In this document: positions 5,638-12,137 of the stretch, piece by piece
Layout of the letters: each line of letters starts with the position of its first letter
Position numbering within the stretch: position 1 is the first letter of the stretch
NCBI GenBank assembly: GCA_014523665.1
Contig: JAATVR010000570.1
Location: 1 to 14,084, forward strand
Source of the DNA: Nitrososphaerales archaeon TH526
GTDB taxonomy: Archaea > Thermoproteota > Nitrososphaeria > Nitrososphaerales > Nitrososphaeraceae
Length of the DNA stretch: 14,084 bases
Direction: 5' to 3'
Made by a program: the position numbers and the translations under genes
Notes under the pieces: generated by a model
The model's input: the letters and a program-made list of their open reading frames with translations, nothing else
Told to the model about the DNA's origin: nothing
Database searches by the model: none

Positions 5638-7059
5638 TTATTCCTTGTTCCTGAAGACAGTTGAACGTTTCCTTTCTTCTGTTATCAAACTCATATATTC
5701 TCTCAGCTCGATTTCACTAACTTCCTGAGAAATACCTCCTGTCTCTTCTTCCAGAGTTTGTTTTTCCTTCGCAACTATTTTCAAAATTCTGGTCCTCAGC
5801 TGCTGCTCCATTTGCGCAGTGCCTATATTGTCTATAACGTCAACCATGCTCTTCTTGATCGATTTTCTTAAAGAGCTATCCTGCGATAAAGATATTGCAG
5901 AAAGGTAAAACCCGATGCTGAATAAATACGAAGAGAGTAATACTAGAGAGTGACCAGCCGCTCCGTACGTTGGTTCTAAAGCTGAAGTGGAGAGAGCTAT
6001 ACCCACTATTGTGTCACCAATACCTGTGAGAATGAGATAGTCTCTCAATTTTGAGGAGACCATTTTCCTAGCTACCATGAAGAATGCTAGCCCGAAAAGA
6101 ATATTTCCAGCTATTGTTCCTGCCCTAAAAAGAATTCTAAAGAAATAGCGGTATGGCTCATCCACCCCGGAAAGGCTTTCTCCTGAAAAAAACCCTGGCA
6201 TTTTTCCGACGAGATAAAGGATTAAAGGGAGAGAAAGAATAATCCAAATGAACAACGATAACTTACCTATCTTCTGATAAGAATTGCGTAAGAGCATCGT
6301 AGAAGCAATCCACCTAAATACAAACGCTATTGGGAGTACAGTAGAGTTCAAAAGATTGTAGTATTCCTTATTCGACTCTGGTAGTATGAGAAGTGTAGTA
6401 GTATCATGATTTACTTCTTTCCGTATAATTTCTCCATTATACTTTTCAGAGGATTCGTACAAGAATGATGACACTGTGGGCACTCCTTCAGGCGTATGCT
6501 CATACACCACTTCTACCATGAGTAGCTTTGTGCTAGCATCTTCTGCTATTGAGAGGGCGAGTGTTAAAGCAGCAAAGCCATAAAATAGAATCGTGAAATT
6601 TCTACTATAGCTCAGTTTGTACCAAGTAAAAAATTTGAAGGCTATTACGCCCATGATAAAAGTGGCTAACGTAGAGCTAATCGCGAAAACTGAGGATGAC
6701 AAGAAACCGGTCTTTGTACCACTAAAGAGTATTACCAATAATATCACGAGTAGTGCAAATTGAGTTATTGTTACAGTCCAGTGCAACACATTGATAAACC
6801 TAGATTTTGCTCTAATTTCTTCACTAACTTTTCTAGTGTACCCTAATAGAATCCAGGATCCTAAGCCATATCCGACAACTACTGTCGACATGAATAATGT
6901 GGTTTCTACATCAGTGCTGTAAGGTAAAATCTGACGAGTGACAAGTAAATCGAGAATTACAAGGAAAATAATAGCAAGTCCAATCACAACAGTTATTTTC
7001 CTGCTATTGAACGTGACGGATACAGAAGCTAATCTAGTCAAATCTACATGAAGTATCAT
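5638..7059 (-). CDS. Polytopic membrane protein with charged cytoplasmic tail (473 aa)
   Basis: I choose ATG 7059: the frame is open up to 7212, but TTAAACTTTATG (minus strand, 7073-7087) is a TATA-like box at the right distance for a leaderless start at 7059, and the first 51 extra codons lack the hydrophobic pattern that follows. The protein has about nine to eleven predicted membrane helices: roughly residues 20-40, 52-72, 92-115, 122-145, 153-172, 238-256, 266-284, 313-332, 341-365 and 368-392. A polar, probably extracytoplasmic loop of about 60 residues sits near 180-235. The last ~75 residues are cytoplasmic and coiled-coil-like, with SIKKSMVDVIDNIGTAQMEQ and an acidic end (ETGGISQEVSEIELREYMSL). 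I recall this architecture, including the IGTAQMEQ tail, from a paralogous family in Nitrososphaerales; its role is not known to me. A sensory or scaffolding function is a guess based on the tail. Confidence 0.75.
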   Translation of the reverse strand: MILHVDLTRLASVSVTFNSRKITVVIGLAIIFLVILDLLVTRQILPYSTDVETTLFMSTVVVGYGLGSWILLGYTRKVSEEIRAKSRFINVLHWTVTITQFALLVILLVILFSGTKTGFLSSSVFAISSTLATFIMGVIAFKFFTWYKLSYSRNFTILFYGFAALTLALSIAEDASTKLLMVEVVYEHTPEGVPTVSSFLYESSEKYNGEIIRKEVNHDTTTLLILPESNKEYYNLLNSTVLPIAFVFRWIASTMLLRNSYQKIGKLSLFIWIILSLPLILYLVGKMPGFFSGESLSGVDEPYRYFFRILFRAGTIAGNILFGLAFFMVARKMVSSKLRDYLILTGIGDTIVGIALSTSALEPTYGAAGHSLVLLSSYLFSIGFYLSAISLSQDSSLRKSIKKSMVDVIDNIGTAQMEQQLRTRILKIVAKEKQTLEEETGGISQEVSEIELREYMSLITEERKRSTVFRNKE

Positions 7060-7072
7060 AACTAAAACTAAT

Positions 7073-7087
7073 ACATAAAGTTTAACT
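7073..7087 (-). promoter_or_regulatory. TATA-like box of the membrane-protein gene
   Basis: TTAAACTTTATG on the minus strand, 18-28 nt from ATG 7059. It supports the shorter protein start over the longer open frame. Confidence 0.35.
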
Positions 7088-7425
7088 ACGTTATGTAAGG
7101 CATTTCGAAACTTGCAGGTATGATGGGTGAAGGTTTCAAAATGTTTGTCTAAGGAGATTTCAGACAATAACCATAATATGCGATGAAACGAAGCTAATTT
7201 GCAAAAATCCAACGTTATTCCAACATGATCTTTCGAATTCGGTTTTACCGCATTGAATTTTCTTTCCTAAAACCATTTGCGATAATTGCCACCCTTTTAA
7301 ACCATAACCAAAGATTTGATTAATCTTCGCTCTTAAAAATGTCTGTAAATACTTTTCAATATCTCTGAAATAGCAATATTAGACGGAAATATCTCACATA
7401 TGAGCAAGTTCAGCGGAAAAAGACT

Positions 7426-7701
7426 TTATTGACTAATTTCTTCGATAGTATATGGAGGCACTATTTCATACATTTTTGAGAAGAGTTCCAAAAGTTTGAT
7501 TCCCTTAACTGTGGTCCTATATACTCTCTTCCTAGCGTCATAACTTACAAGACCATGCCCTTGACAGTAAGCCATGTATTCTTTGAGCTGATTACTGGAA
7601 AGATATGCGCCGTACATTATTCGTGTTTTAGTGGTTCCATCAGTACCTTTAGCTGCTTCCAATACCTTAGCCACTATGTCGTGGTGTGTCCTATTTTTCA
7701 T
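7426..7701 (-). CDS. ArnR1-like winged-helix DNA-binding protein (91 aa)
   Basis: The 91-residue product fits a single winged helix-turn-helix of the archaeal HTH_45/ArnR1 type. Helix 1 is HHDIVAKVLEAAKGTDG, then TTKTRIMYGAYLSSNQLKEY (helices 2 and 3, the recognition helix over SSNQLKEYMAYCQG) and a beta wing GLVSYDARKRVYRTTVKGIK, followed by a C-terminal helix ELFSKMYEIV that usually forms the dimer interface. Starts at ATG 7701 with a TATA-like GATTTAAT 27 nt upstream, so leaderless. Such proteins are abundant in Nitrososphaerales, usually as stand-alone transcription regulators. Its neighbours, the membrane-protein gene and the isochorismatase gene, are plausible but unproven targets; a 14-bp palindrome at 7854 lies upstream of it and may be an autoregulatory site. 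Confidence 0.85.
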   Translation of the reverse strand: MKNRTHHDIVAKVLEAAKGTDGTTKTRIMYGAYLSSNQLKEYMAYCQGHGLVSYDARKRVYRTTVKGIKLLELFSKMYEIVPPYTIEEISQ

Positions 7702-7722
7702 AGTTGCTTATATCAGGAAACT

Positions 7723-7732
7723 GGATTAAATC
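7723..7732 (-). promoter_or_regulatory. TATA-like box of the winged-helix gene
   Basis: GATTTAATCC on the minus strand, centred 27 nt from ATG 7701, the expected spacing for leaderless archaeal transcription. Confidence 0.45.
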
Positions 7733-7853
7733 GTATTTTTATACATCGGAACCTATTACCGGACAAATTCAATGTCAATTTAGTATTTGATTATATGAGC
7801 TAATCTATTTTCGATAATATAGATCAAGAACAGATGTTAAATCTTCGAAAATT

Positions 7854-7867
7854 CACAAAATTTTGTG
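7854..7867. promoter_or_regulatory. Perfect 14-bp palindrome CACAAAATTTTGTG
   Basis: A perfect palindrome about 150 nt upstream of the winged-helix start and 3' of the isochorismatase gene. Its length and symmetry suit a dimeric winged-helix protein, but the distance from the start codon is long, so the role is open. Confidence 0.4.
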
Positions 7868-8043
7868 GGCCGAAATGAAGAGGAAATGGGAAATATGTTC
7901 ATAAATCATCGTGGATATGAAATTTGTTCGGAGTACCTTTCTGTGGCTGGACCAAAAACCAGGCTATGAAAAATAAGTAAATGCTTAATACACACATAAC
8001 GTCGGCAGGTCACTTCTTTAAACGAACCCTTAACCTCTTTGCT

Positions 8044-8706
8044 TTAGGATGTATTGGAGGTAAGTGCAAATTTACTGAACTCTTCGATGCTCATAACTAG
8101 TCCGTAATATCCACGAACGTTTTCTAAGGTCGATTGATAATGCCTTTCGATGTTCGATGCCGTTGCATCGGACATCAATATGACGTCATAGCCTAGATTG
8201 AAGGCATCCCTTAATGATGACTCCACAGAGATTGAAGTATCTATTCCGCAAAATATCAGAGTGTCTATTCTCGCACTCTTAAGCCACACCCCTATTTCGG
8301 TGTCGTAGAAGGCTGAATCACGTCTCTTCCTAATTACGTGGTCAGAATCGGTTGGTTTTATCTCATCTACAATCTCCGCATCCCATGTCCCTCTTACGCA
8401 GATGGGTTTCATTCTTATTCTTTCCTCGCGAGATTTTGGAAGAATTCGGTGAACATTTGTTAGGAGATCAATTCCGGAGGGTTCTCGTATGGCTTGAGTA
8501 TAGAAAATCGGAATCTTTGAGGTTCTACAAATATCAATAAGTTTTGCAATCTTTGGAATCACATTGATATACTTTGAAATATCGATACCCAATTGGTCGT
8601 ACGAACCGCCTTTTGCTGCAAAACCATTTTGTACATCGATGACTAGTAACGCGGGTCGAATTGTATAGTCATTAACCTTCATAGATCTCAAGCCGTTGTT
8701 AGGCAT
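8044..8706 (-). CDS. Isochorismatase-like cysteine hydrolase (220 aa)
   Basis: The family hydrolyses vinyl ethers or amides (isochorismate, nicotinamide, N-carbamoyl amines, peroxyureidoacrylate) with a Cys nucleophile and an Asp/Lys pair. All three are visible: Asp24 in LLVIDVQNGF, Lys127 in VIRKRRDSAFYDT, and Cys153 in IFCGIDTSISVESSLRDAFN. The sequence continues with the typical LGYDVILMSDATAS block and a final helix. It is full length for the family. The start is ATG 8706; ATG 8682 (MKVNDYTIRP) is an alternative that fits the TATA-like box at 8722-8731 slightly better by giving a short leader. The cis-peptide loop is present (CGIDTS), with Ile where many have Val. The substrate is not determined: the residues that make nicotinamidases (an extra metal site DxHxxxH) are not seen, so a carbamoyl-amide or general isochorismatase-like amidase is more likely. 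It stands alone behind a palindromic promoter site. Confidence 0.88.
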   Translation of the reverse strand: MPNNGLRSMKVNDYTIRPALLVIDVQNGFAAKGGSYDQLGIDISKYINVIPKIAKLIDICRTSKIPIFYTQAIREPSGIDLLTNVHRILPKSREERIRMKPICVRGTWDAEIVDEIKPTDSDHVIRKRRDSAFYDTEIGVWLKSARIDTLIFCGIDTSISVESSLRDAFNLGYDVILMSDATASNIERHYQSTLENVRGYYGLVMSIEEFSKFALTSNTS

Positions 8707-8721
8707 TCAACATAGCTAACC

Positions 8722-8753
8722 AAATATATTTCATCAATTCAGAAATTTCTGAA
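8722..8753 (-). promoter_or_regulatory. TATA-like box (8722-8731) with adjacent 16-bp perfect palindrome (8738-8753)
   Basis: AAATATATTT lies 16-25 nt upstream of ATG 8706. Seven bases farther upstream is TTCAGAAATTTCTGAA, a perfect 16-bp palindrome. Its place directly beside the BRE/TATA region is typical of an archaeal operator, either for an activator helping TFB recruitment or a repressor covering it. Confidence 0.6.
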
Positions 8754-9186
8754 GCCTTTCATGAATGTCAAGCGCATATCCAACACTATATGGAATCCCA
8801 ATAAGGTACCTTAGGCAATACCCAGATTGTCTACATTTCGTAGGTTTACTGACTCACCTCCAGTATCCATTAATATAGGAGTATGGTCGCCTTCAAATCC
8901 TTCTACGACCTTCTATGATAATCACAGAACGTTAAAATCATAGGCTATGGACCAAATTGAGCCAACACCAGTCGAATATGAAAATAGGCAGACTGGTTAC
9001 GCATCTTCAACCGGCTGTACAATATACTAAATCATCTGGTTAAGTTGGGTGTCGGTGTCACATTAAGCCAAATCCCAATGACGAGAGCCTTGAGCTACCA
9101 CCCTTATTCTAGTTTACAGAAAGTTTCACACTACCAAACTTACAGAAAGTATGACTTCGATCTCCTACAGAAGAACGACGTAGAAT
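8754..9186. other. Long non-coding gap with small ORFs only
   Basis: No gene of useful length is seen in either strand. ATG 8947 opens a 27-codon plus-strand frame (MDQIEPTPVEYENRQTGYAS...) ending at 9030; the codon before the ATG pair is a stop, so it cannot be longer, and no ribosome binding site precedes it. Periodic TACAGAA repeats occupy 9114-9175. The rest is featureless to me. Confidence 0.35.
9114..9173. repeat. Three TACAGAA repeats spaced 26 and 25 bp
   Basis: TTACAGAAAGT occurs at 9114-9124 and again exactly at 9140-9150; a third, shorter TACAGAA is at 9166-9172. The even spacing of about 2.5 helical turns is unlike chance duplication. It lies at the 3' end of the 75-aa zinc-ribbon gene (minus strand). 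Iteron-like binding sites are one reading. Confidence 0.45.
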
Positions 9187-9414
9187 CTAGGGCCTCTTAA
9201 TCTTGACCCTTATTGGCATGACATTAGATCCATTGCTTTCACTCATAACCTTACCACTTCCCACACTAACGCTTTGTGCAGACTGTTGTTTCTCCACGCA
9301 TCCAACTATTAATCGATACTCCATATCACAATTGTTACATCTGTAAACAGTGAGATCATCTGAAGTAAAACTTACAGCTGTTAATCTACTACAGTTGACA
9401 CAGGTAAAATCCAT
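9187..9414 (-). CDS. Small zinc-ribbon protein (75 aa)
   Basis: The N-terminal 35 residues form a zinc ribbon: CVNC (Cys5, Cys8) and CNNC (Cys26, Cys29) separated by a beta hairpin (LTAVSFTSDDLTVYR). The rest is a Ser/Gly-rich flexible tail ending in a basic strand (NVMPIRVKIKRP). The start is ATG 9414, with AAGGAG (minus strand, 9421-9426) 6 nt upstream, a rare clear ribosome binding site in this window, and a TATA-like CATATAAACA (9451-9460) farther up, so this mRNA has a short leader. Transcription-factor-like or RNA-polymerase-associated ribbons have this look, but the function is unknown. Confidence 0.7.
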   Translation of the reverse strand: MDFTCVNCSRLTAVSFTSDDLTVYRCNNCDMEYRLIVGCVEKQQSAQSVSVGSGKVMSESNGSNVMPIRVKIKRP

Positions 9415-9420
9415 CTCTTT

Positions 9421-9460
9421 CTCCTTATAAATGGGAAAAGGAAGTTATTATGTTTATATG
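9421..9460 (-). promoter_or_regulatory. TATA-like box and ribosome binding site of the 75-aa zinc-ribbon gene
   Basis: CATATAAACA (9451-9460) would start the mRNA near 9430; AAGGAG (9421-9426) then stands 6 nt before ATG 9414. This differs from the leaderless genes nearby. Confidence 0.45.
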
Positions 9461-9697
9461 TCTAGATCATAAATAAGTAACCTATTGATGAATTCACTAG
9501 TACCTTATACCAATTATTGTAAGCCATTTCTCTTAACACACTGTTTACCGTCAAGTGAAGCACGTCAAGATGATTAATGTTTATGTTCGTCCTCATTGAG
9601 ATATTGGTCTCGAGTACACTTTTTCTATTGCGATTCAGCTTCAAATATGTTCAACTGCAAGGATCGATGAGTTCTAGAATAATTTTATGTAACTCAT

Positions 9698-9741
9698 ATT
9701 TAGTAGACTTAATAGGTACTAAATGGTCGTATCATTTAGTA
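9698..9741. promoter_or_regulatory. Three ATTTAGTA half-sites upstream of the secreted acidic protein
   Basis: ATTTAGTA at 9698-9705 and 9734-9741 and its inverse TACTAAAT at 9717-9724. The last two make a perfect 8-bp inverted repeat with a 9-nt centre. The spacing is regular (19 and 17 bp between starts), and the last copy runs into a TATA-like ATAAAAAG (9741-9748) at the gene start. A strong operator candidate. Confidence 0.55.
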
Positions 9742-9747
9742 TAAAAA

Positions 9748-10341
9748 GTGTCTAAGTTGAAGCAGACGATTATTAGGAATCAGATAACTTTAAAGTTGTG
9801 TATGATGGGTATTGTTGCTTCCACTTCCGTTCTACTGGCTTTCATGTCAGTACTGTCTCAGACGCCAAGCCAAGTATCAGCCCAGATAACGCCATCCAGC
9901 TCTCTGGAATCCCAGGATACTGAAATAGGATTCATCGCACAAGACCCCGCTGATCCAGTCCAAAATAGTACTAGCGCAAACATTACCCAACTTGCCACTA
10001 TTCTTCCGGCCGCTAGTCAGCCAATCACACCCGCCTCTTTTACCCCTGTAAGCGAAGTAACTGAAGACTCTGGGGATAGCGCTAGTAGCAATGGTGACGA
10101 CGACGATAGCGATAGCAGCAGCAGTGGCAGTGACAATGATAATAATGATGACAACGGCGATGACAATGGCGATGACAATGGCGATGACAATGGCGATGGC
10201 GACAGTGATGATGGAGATGGAGGAGGTAGCAGCGCATTTGCTGGGGGTGGAGGAGCGTTCGCATTTGCCGGTTATTTGAATTTCGCTACTGGAAATTTGA
10301 TTACCCAATTGCTTCCTATTTCTCCCCTTTCTAAAGAATAG
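9748..10341 (+). CDS. Secreted, highly acidic Asp/Asn/Gly-repeat protein (197 aa)
   Basis: The product has an N-terminal signal peptide: a basic start (residues 1-16 with three Lys and one Arg), a hydrophobic core (CMMGIVASTSVLLAFMSVL) and a likely cleavage after SQVSA near residue 45. Next comes a Ser/Thr/Pro/Ala-rich, probably glycosylated stretch (to about residue 105), then a very acidic block (about 107-155; Asp, Asn, Ser, Gly) containing four DDNG units encoded by a 12-bp tandem repeat. After a Gly-rich GGGGAFAFAGYLNFATGN segment it ends without a membrane anchor. The acidic block could bind calcium or keep the protein soluble at the cell surface; it lacks the exact DxDxDG spacing of EF-hand or dockerin repeats. 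The start is uncertain: GTG 9748 gives a proper charged signal-peptide N-terminus, but a TATA-like box overlaps it, and ATG 9802 is an alternative. Confidence 0.65.
   Translation: MSKLKQTIIRNQITLKLCMMGIVASTSVLLAFMSVLSQTPSQVSAQITPSSSLESQDTEIGFIAQDPADPVQNSTSANITQLATILPAASQPITPASFTPVSEVTEDSGDSASSNGDDDDSDSSSSGSDNDNNDDNGDDNGDDNGDDNGDGDSDDGDGGGSSAFAGGGGAFAFAGYLNFATGNLITQLLPISPLSKE
10147..10194 (+). repeat. Four tandem 12-bp repeats (GATGACAATGGC type)
   Basis: Copies at 10147-10158 (one base different), 10159-10170, 10171-10182 and 10183-10194 encode DDNG units. Near-identity at the DNA level implies recent expansion or contraction, so length probably varies between strains. Confidence 0.8.
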
Positions 10342-10366
10342 TGAAATTCATGAAGTTGAGAAGATG

Positions 10367-10421
10367 AGAAATAGCCCAGTAACTACTAACCCTCAGAAAT
10401 AGCCCAGTAACTACTAACCCT
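10367..10421. repeat. Perfect 27-bp direct repeat in tandem
   Basis: Two identical 27-bp copies, 10367-10393 and 10395-10421, differ only by one intervening base (period 28). Each contains ATAGCCCAGTAACTACTAAC. They lie between the convergent acidic-protein and DUF4242 genes. There is no spacer of CRISPR type, so this is a simple recent tandem duplication. Confidence 0.85.
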
Positions 10422-10433
10422 TTCTCGCGAAAG
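10420..10433. terminator. Short hairpin CTTTC-TCGC-GAAAG
   Basis: A 5-bp stem with a 4-nt loop directly after the 27-bp repeats, between two convergent genes. It could contribute to ending one of the transcripts, but it is short. Confidence 0.25.
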
Positions 10434-10480
10434 TATCATGCAATTTAAAAATCACAGTGAATTTGAATTAGTTCACAAGA

Positions 10481-10765
10481 TTAACGCTCCCCGCTTGAAA
10501 AACTGGCAAGGCCGGCGGGAAAGAATTCTCTACCCGTAGCCATTGTGACCTTCGTTATCCACTCACAATTTATTCCCACCTTGTCATGGTGTTTTATGAC
10601 AGCCTCTTCATCTGGGGCATCGAGTAAGCAGAAGCATACGTTTGCGTCATGATTATAAAAGAGATTAACATGACTAACACCAAATTCGTCCTTGGGAGAA
10701 TGAACCAATTCTTTCAGTTGATCTTCCTTAAACGGTACTTTGTGAACGTCCAAATAGATAGGCAA
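10481..10765 (-). CDS. DUF4242 family protein (94 aa)
   Basis: Small ferredoxin-like alpha/beta proteins of the DUF4242 family, which includes a nickel-binding Streptomyces member. The N-terminus MPIYLDVHKVP matches the family's usual start, followed by the strand GVSHVNLFYNHDANVCFCLL and the hallmark 'FCLLDAPDEEAVIKHHDKVG' segment, where families show a CLxxAPxxxAVxxxH pattern; His8 and His78/His79 are candidate metal or ligand residues. The start is TTG 10765; it gives the family N-terminus exactly, and a TATA-like ACTTATAACT sits 28 nt upstream, so a leaderless TTG start is probable. Length matches the family. The 3' end converges on the acidic-protein gene. Physiological role uncertain. 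Confidence 0.8.
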   Translation of the reverse strand: MPIYLDVHKVPFKEDQLKELVHSPKDEFGVSHVNLFYNHDANVCFCLLDAPDEEAVIKHHDKVGINCEWITKVTMATGREFFPAGLASFSSGER

Positions 10766-10788
10766 ATTAGGATGTTTACTCTGTCTTC

Positions 10789-10798
10789 AGTTATAAGT
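10789..10798 (-). promoter_or_regulatory. TATA-like box of the DUF4242 gene
   Basis: ACTTATAACT on the minus strand, centred about 28 nt upstream of TTG 10765, which supports that non-ATG start as leaderless. Confidence 0.45.
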
Positions 10799-10910
10799 GC
10801 TTATTTATTTGGCTATTTATATCGGACAAGAATGTGAATACCCAAACCGGAAGCCAAACTTCAAAATATTAGTCATGCCGTCGAGTACATTCAAAATGTT
10901 TTGTGATAAG

Positions 10911-11004
10911 CATTTATATCTTGAAGAGAAGGTATTTAAATAAAGGTTAATTATCTCTGCCTTACTCTAAATTAACTCCCAGGTCTGAAGATTCAGCAGG
11001 TGAT
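10911..11004 (+). promoter_or_regulatory. Promoter and ribosome binding site of the sensor-protein gene
   Basis: Two TATA-like boxes, ATTTATATC (10912-10920) and GTATTTAAATA (10932-10942), are followed by AGGTGAT (10998-11004), complementary to the archaeal 16S 3' end, 6 nt before TTG 11011. The ribosome binding site decides the TTG start, since no ATG or GTG occurs in the frame upstream (open from 10951). Confidence 0.5.
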
Positions 11005-11010
11005 GATGTT

Positions 11011-12090
11011 TTGGCGAGGGGAACAGGCGCAATCACTAGAATTGTTTCTTCAACAGTAAAGAGTTATAGTTGCATATTTGATGATGATTGGTTCGGAACG
11101 CTTCTTGATAACTCGCTACTTTGGAATGAACTAGTTCAGTTGAAGTTCAGACATGTTGCTTCACGTTTTATAACGAGAATTACTCAGAAAAATCTGGATC
11201 ATTGCACGAGATTAATGAAATATGTAGAGCTAAGGCATATCGATAATGTTACAGGTTATCTGGGAATAAGAGACCTAGATGAGCAATTTATTTATGTCCC
11301 AACTGGGTTGGAAACCATCCCCGCTGAATCACCCAAACTAATTGATCCAGAGTCTGATTTGATTCTCTCAACAAATCAATCGTTCATCCAGATGCAGAGT
11401 TACTTTTTTGAGAGAGTTTGGAGTGTAGCAACACCCGCAATGCAAAAAATCGCGGAAATTGAAAGAGGAGTATCTCATCATAAAATGCTAAATCAGTTAA
11501 TAAACAATCCATCAGAAGTCTGCGACGCTGTGGCAGAGACTATTGAGTCTTCAAGAAGTGAAATCCTTGTTGTGTTTCCATATGCTAACACGTTTTGGTG
11601 CGCATACAATGCTGGAGTAATAGCATCACTTGGGAATAAGATAAAGCACAACGTCGTAGTCAGGGTGATAGTGCATATCGATAAAAATGAGGGCGAAGCC
11701 GAAATTATTAAAGAAAGCATTAGAAACACTTTGAGAAGCAAAAATAATGACCTTTATGCCAATATATCTTTCTTGACTCGGGATTTGAGAGTCAGAAACA
11801 TGTTCTTTATTGTAGACCAAGTTACTTTACTCGCAGTAGACATTCTCAATAGTACGAAAAAAATGCTTGCAGAGATAGTTGGAACAGCTACGTTCTCTGA
11901 TAACGAAACGAGGGTCTCTGCCACAATCTCTGTATTTGATACTTTGTGGATCCAGTCAGAACTTGAAAAGCAGACTCACGCTAAGCAAGCGTACTTTAAT
12001 ATCTTTAAAGGATTTAGATTGAGACAAGAAGAATACAGGCGAAAATGGCTCTTTGAGCAAAAGGGTGCAAGGAAACCTAATGATCTATAA
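11011..12090 (+). CDS. Kinase-less sensor protein homologous to the N-terminal module of thaumarchaeal histidine kinases (359 aa)
   Basis: Starts at TTG 11011 behind AGGTGAT. Residues about 45-155 follow the pattern I know from Nitrososphaerales histidine kinases: FITRITQKNLDHCTRLMKYV, ELRHIDNVTGYLGIRD, then a strand and the helix FFERVWSVATPAMQKIAEIE. Residues about 160-325 form the second module: NNPSEVCDAVAETIESSRSE and ILVVFPYANTFW (a PLD-like alpha/beta sensor fold), VVVRVIVHIDKNEGEAEIIK, MFFIVDQVTLLAVDI, FDTLWIQSELEKQ. In kinases that last helix leads straight into the HisKA dimerisation helix with the phospho-His. Here it runs into a basic tail (FKGFRLRQEEYRRKW) and stops; no H-box, N-box or G-box is present, and the DNA after the stop shows no kinase remnant. 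No membrane span. It may be an independent ligand-binding regulator, or a kinase that lost its catalytic half. A response regulator lies 0.9 kb downstream. Confidence 0.75.
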   Translation: MARGTGAITRIVSSTVKSYSCIFDDDWFGTLLDNSLLWNELVQLKFRHVASRFITRITQKNLDHCTRLMKYVELRHIDNVTGYLGIRDLDEQFIYVPTGLETIPAESPKLIDPESDLILSTNQSFIQMQSYFFERVWSVATPAMQKIAEIERGVSHHKMLNQLINNPSEVCDAVAETIESSRSEILVVFPYANTFWCAYNAGVIASLGNKIKHNVVVRVIVHIDKNEGEAEIIKESIRNTLRSKNNDLYANISFLTRDLRVRNMFFIVDQVTLLAVDILNSTKKMLAEIVGTATFSDNETRVSATISVFDTLWIQSELEKQTHAKQAYFNIFKGFRLRQEEYRRKWLFEQKGARKPNDL

Positions 12091-12137
12091 TAATATGGAT
12101 CTTTAGAAGTGATCATTAAAAAAATGTTAAAATACAG

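Larger units (their letters stand above)
7702..8043. other. Gap between the winged-helix and isochorismatase genes
   Basis: This 342-base gap holds the TATA-like box of the winged-helix gene and a perfect 14-bp palindrome at 7854-7867. A 24-codon frame from ATG 7898 (MFINHRGYEICSEYLSVAGP...) has no ribosome binding site and is probably chance. No RNA gene or mobile element is seen. Confidence 0.4.
9415..9747. other. Divergent gap with promoter elements of both neighbours
   Basis: The left end holds the promoter and ribosome binding site of the 75-aa gene, the right end the triple ATTTAGTA site and TATA-like boxes of the secreted acidic protein. A 60-codon minus-strand frame between (start TTG 9644) lacks a ribosome binding site and protein-like composition and is not called. 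Confidence 0.4.

Noticed and set aside
7311..7327. AAGATT-TGATT-AATCTT hairpin after the winged-helix gene
   Set aside because: Short AT-only stem expected by chance in this composition.
7555..7803. 82-codon plus-strand ORF
   Set aside because: Antisense shadow of the winged-helix gene and its promoter.
9462..9644. 60-codon minus-strand ORF
   Set aside because: TTG start, no ribosome binding site, no recognisable composition; lies in a promoter-bearing gap.
9877..10308. 143-codon minus-strand ORF (and shorter ones in other frames) opposite the acidic protein
   Set aside because: Shadow frames of the Asp/Asn repeat; they give Ile/Val/Ala or His/Arg low-complexity runs, and the plus-strand frame has the signal peptide.
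10367..10421. CRISPR array
   Set aside because: Only two repeats with one base between them; no spacers and no cas genes.
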